Source of the DNA: an uncultured Burkholderiales bacterium
Lineage (GTDB): Bacteria > Pseudomonadota > Gammaproteobacteria > Burkholderiales > Burkholderiaceae_E
DNA length: 9,032 bases
Reading direction: 5' to 3'
Assembly: GCA_903898725.1 (NCBI GenBank)
Contig: CAIUGQ010000385.1
Location: 1 to 9,032, forward strand
Shown here: positions 6,834-9,032 of the stretch, in pieces
Position numbering within the stretch: the stretch's first letter is position 1
Layout: each line of letters begins with the position of its first letter
Notes under the pieces: model-generated
The model's database searches: none
What the model saw: the letters and a program-made list of their open reading frames with translations, nothing else
What the model was told of the DNA's origin: nothing
Position numbers and translations under genes: made by a program

Positions 6834-8405
6834 ATGGACGCGCTCGACGACACCCAGGTGTTCATCCCCGACCTGATCGCCAACCACGCGCGCTTCCAGC
6901 CGCACAAGGAGGCGGTCGTCTGCGGCGAGGTGCGCCGCTGCTGGGGCGACTTCGACGCGAACATCAGCCGCGTCGCGCACGCGCTGCTCGCGGCCGGTCT
7001 GCAGCGCGGCGACCGGGTCGCGGTGCTGATGGGCAACCGCGTCGAGATGCTGGAGGTGGTGTTCGGCATCGTGCGCGCCGGCGGCTGCGCGGTGCCGCTG
7101 TCGGGCCTGCTGACCGGCCCGCAGCTCGCCGGGCTGATCGAGGACTCGGGTGCCGTCGGCGCGTTCGCGACCGCGGACTTCCGCGAGAAGCTCGATGCGT
7201 TGCCGCAGCCGCCGGCGTGCCTGCGCGCGGACCTGCTCGTCGCCGCCGACGAGGGCGCGGGCCCGGCGTGGCGCACGCTCGCGGCCTTCGTCGACGGCAG
7301 GCCGACCACGCAGCCGGCGGTCACCTATCGGCTCGACGACGCGTTCAACATCATCTATTCGTCGGGCACGACCGGCCTGCCGAAAGGCATCGTGCAGACC
7401 CACCGCGCGCGTCAGCACTGGGCCTGGTCGAACGCGCTCGAACTCGGCATCCGCGACACCAGCCGCGCGCTGACCACCACCTCGCTGTATTCCAACGGCA
7501 CCTGGCTGGTGATGCTGCCGGTGCTGTTCTGCGGCGGCACGCTGGTGGCGATGCCGGCCTTCGATCCGAAGCGCTTCCTGCGCACGGTCGCCGAGGAGCG
7601 CATCACCCACACGTTCATGGTGCCCTCGCAGTTCATCATGGTGCTCGCCGAGCCGGACCTGGCCGGCGCGGACACCAGCTCGCTGCAGTCGATCCTGTGC
7701 GCCGGCTCGCCGCTGCGCCCGGACACCAAGCGTGCGGTCATCGAGCGCTTCGGTCCGCTGCTCACCGAGCTGTACGGCTTCTCGGAGGGCTTCGCGACGA
7801 TGCTCAAGCCCTGGCATCCGGCGTCCAAGTTCGAGACGGTGGGCACGCCGGTGATGGGCTACGAGATCCGCATCGTCGACGACGCGGGCCATGAACTGCC
7901 GCGCGGCGAGATCGGCGAGATCTGCGGCTACGGCGCCGGCATGATGCGCGGGTATCACGGCAAGTCCGAGGAGACCGCCAAGCTCATCTGGGTCGACGAG
8001 CGCGGCCGCACGTTCATGCGCTCGGGCGACATCGGGCGGCTCGACGAAGACGGCTTCCTGTCGATCCTCGACCGCAAGAAGGACATGATCATCAGCGGCG
8101 GCTTCAACGTGTTCCCGAGCGATCTGGAGCAGATCGTCGCCGGGCACGAGGCGGTGATGGACGTGACCGTGATCGGCATCCCGCACGAGCGCTGGGGCGA
8201 GACGCCGCTGGCGCTGGTGATCCGGCGGCCGGGGGCGCAGGCGGGCGCCGAGGCGCTGCTCGCCTGGGCCAACGCACGGCTCGGCAAGCACCAGCGGCTG
8301 GGCGGGCTCGAGCTGCGCGACGCGTTCCCGCGCAACGCGCTGGGCAAGGTGCTGAAGAAGGACCTGCGCGCGCCCTACTGGGCGCAGGCGGGGCGCAGCC
8401 TCTGA
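6834..8405 (+). CDS. AMP-dependent acyl-CoA synthetase/ligase
   Basis: Class I adenylate-forming enzyme (ANL superfamily). It activates a carboxylic acid with ATP to an acyl-adenylate and transfers it to coenzyme A; the cytosol is the likely site. The product has 523 residues, a normal length for the family. Core motifs are the P-loop IIYSSGTTGLPKG (173-185), YGFSEG (314-319, in the position of YGxTE with Ser for Thr), the hinge region RSGDIG (Asp399), DRKKDMIISGGFNVFPSDLE (413-432), and the C-terminal ALGKVLKKDL with the catalytic Lys505. All residues expected for activity are present. The ATG at 6834 follows GAGG (6825-6828) at 5 bases. The substrate may be a fatty, aromatic or other organic acid, and the motifs do not discriminate. 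It sits downstream of the transporter operon but after a terminator, with no obvious promoter of its own. Confidence 0.92.
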   Translation: MDALDDTQVFIPDLIANHARFQPHKEAVVCGEVRRCWGDFDANISRVAHALLAAGLQRGDRVAVLMGNRVEMLEVVFGIVRAGGCAVPLSGLLTGPQLAGLIEDSGAVGAFATADFREKLDALPQPPACLRADLLVAADEGAGPAWRTLAAFVDGRPTTQPAVTYRLDDAFNIIYSSGTTGLPKGIVQTHRARQHWAWSNALELGIRDTSRALTTTSLYSNGTWLVMLPVLFCGGTLVAMPAFDPKRFLRTVAEERITHTFMVPSQFIMVLAEPDLAGADTSSLQSILCAGSPLRPDTKRAVIERFGPLLTELYGFSEGFATMLKPWHPASKFETVGTPVMGYEIRIVDDAGHELPRGEIGEICGYGAGMMRGYHGKSEETAKLIWVDERGRTFMRSGDIGRLDEDGFLSILDRKKDMIISGGFNVFPSDLEQIVAGHEAVMDVTVIGIPHERWGETPLALVIRRPGAQAGAEALLAWANARLGKHQRLGGLELRDAFPRNALGKVLKKDLRAPYWAQAGRSL

Positions 8406-8415
8406 GGGGCGCGGT

Positions 8416-8895
8416 TCAGCGCACCTGGATGCGGTAGGTGGCGCGCTGCGCGGGCGGCACCGTGGCCGCATCGAACGGCCGGCGATAGACGAACGAGAGC
8501 TGTCCGCGGCCCGGCTCGACGGCGTGGAACCCCCACACCTCCTGACCGGGCGCACCGACCAGGTTGCCGAGCGCCGGCTCCACGCGCGAGACGCCGGCTG
8601 CCCGCACCTGAGCCGGGACCGGGTCGACCAGCTCCCAGCGATAGCCGGTGCCGGCGCCCGAGGGCAGGCGCACCTCGAAGGGCTCGCCCGAGCGGATGTC
8701 GATGCGGTAGGTGCGCATGTCGGCCATCACCGCCGGCAGCTCGGCCCGAGCCGCCGTCGTGCCGGGGTCGGGCGCGGTGAACGGGGCGCAGCCTGCGGCG
8801 GCCGCGGCCACGGCCACGGCGAGCACCGCGAGACGGCGCGCAGCACGGTGCGGTGCGGTCGCGCGCAGGGTGGGGGTCATCGGTCGAGGGGACAT
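8416..8895 (-). CDS. Chagasin-family (I42) cysteine protease inhibitor lipoprotein
   Basis: Predicted envelope lipoprotein of 159 residues. An arginine-rich start and an Ala/Val-rich core lead to the lipobox AAAGC with Cys36 as the lipidated residue. The mature domain matches inhibitor family I42 (chagasin), which blocks papain-like cysteine proteases through three loops. GAGTGYRW (80-87) stands for the NPTTG loop, GAPGQEVW (114-121) for the GxGG-W loop, and RRPF (138-141) for the RPW loop, with 'GRGQLSFVY' before it. The first loop keeps only the TGY core, so inhibitory potency is uncertain. The start at ATG 8895 is chosen because GGAG lies 11 bases upstream. An ATG at 8880 gives a shorter signal sequence, and a GTG at 8922 a longer one. 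The gene ends 10 bases from the ligase stop, tail to tail. Confidence 0.8.
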   Translation of the reverse strand: MSPRPMTPTLRATAPHRAARRLAVLAVAVAAAAAGCAPFTAPDPGTTAARAELPAVMADMRTYRIDIRSGEPFEVRLPSGAGTGYRWELVDPVPAQVRAAGVSRVEPALGNLVGAPGQEVWGFHAVEPGRGQLSFVYRRPFDAATVPPAQRATYRIQVR

Positions 8896-8945
8896 CCGCG
8901 TCGTCGCTCCAGGGGCCGGCACCCGATGGGCGCCGAGGCCCGATG

Positions 8946-9032
8946 CTACACGCCGCCGACGGTCGTCCCGCGCGACGGCGCCTGCAGGACGATCACCGAG
9001 CAGGCGGCCTCGTCGAAGCCGATCACGCCGCC
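8946..9032 (-). CDS. C-terminal end of an unidentified minus-strand gene (partial)
   Basis: On the minus strand the frame entering at the window edge is open for 28 codons and ends in TAG (8946-8948). It reads as plausible protein (GGVIGFDEAACSV, then IVLQAPSRGTTVGGV). Every codon ends in G or C, as in the confirmed genes here, whereas the competing plus-strand frame starting at ATG 8943 has many A/T third positions. The fragment is too short for me to name a family. It would be in the same direction as the I42 inhibitor gene, about 50 bases upstream of it. Confidence 0.5.
   Translation of the reverse strand, partial: GGVIGFDEAACSVIVLQAPSRGTTVGGV

Noticed and set aside
8406..8425. Bidirectional terminator between the ligase and the inhibitor gene
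   Set aside because: GGGGCGC and GCGCACC can form a 7-bp stem with one mismatch around both stop codons, but there is no T-run on either strand, so the support is too weak.
6798..8555. Minus-strand open frame of 585 codons opposite the ligase
   Set aside because: Antisense shadow running through the real ligase gene and into the end of the inhibitor gene; low-complexity Arg/Ala/His composition.

Overview
The window is GC-rich, bacterial and densely coded. Its real reading frames use almost only G or C at third codon positions. Gene content and protein style (a five-gene branched-chain amino acid-type ABC operon, a Mak-like fructokinase, a lipoprotein protease inhibitor) suggest a Gram-negative proteobacterium, most likely a betaproteobacterium of the Burkholderiales. 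That placement is inferred; no rRNA or other taxonomic marker is present.

Layout: (1) positions 2-433, plus strand, hold the C-terminal part of an alpha/beta hydrolase whose start lies outside the window. (2) A convergent gap (434-542) is filled by a degenerate 14-bp tandem repeat. (3) A minus-strand ROK sugar kinase closely resembles E. coli Mak (manno/fructokinase). (4) Divergent from it lies a small two-helix membrane protein with a C-terminal zinc ribbon. (5) An intergenic region (1949-2089) carries a good sigma70-type promoter overlapped by two inverted repeats. (6) A compact livG-livF-livH-livM-livK operon (2090-6722) follows, with overlapping or nearly touching genes. It encodes two ATPases, two permeases and a periplasmic binding protein, and the binding protein has by far the strongest ribosome binding site. 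(7) An intrinsic terminator follows livK. (8) A class I adenylate-forming acyl-CoA ligase (6834-8405) lies downstream on the same strand. (9) Convergent with it on the minus strand is a chagasin-family (I42) cysteine protease inhibitor lipoprotein. (10) The last 87 bases look like the C-terminal end of another minus-strand gene.

Working together: the transporter should take up an amphipathic amino acid or a small organic acid across the inner membrane. The adjacent ligase suggests, but does not prove, that the imported compound is a carboxylic acid (aromatic, fatty or branched) that is then activated to its CoA thioester. The kinase, zinc-ribbon protein and inhibitor look like independent housekeeping or accessory genes.

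I looked for an undescribed system (CRISPR, retron-like or phage-defence arrangements, insertion sequences, structured RNA) and did not find one. The features most worth checking are the 14-bp repeat array, the palindromes over the liv promoter, the liv-ligase pairing and the I42 lipoprotein.
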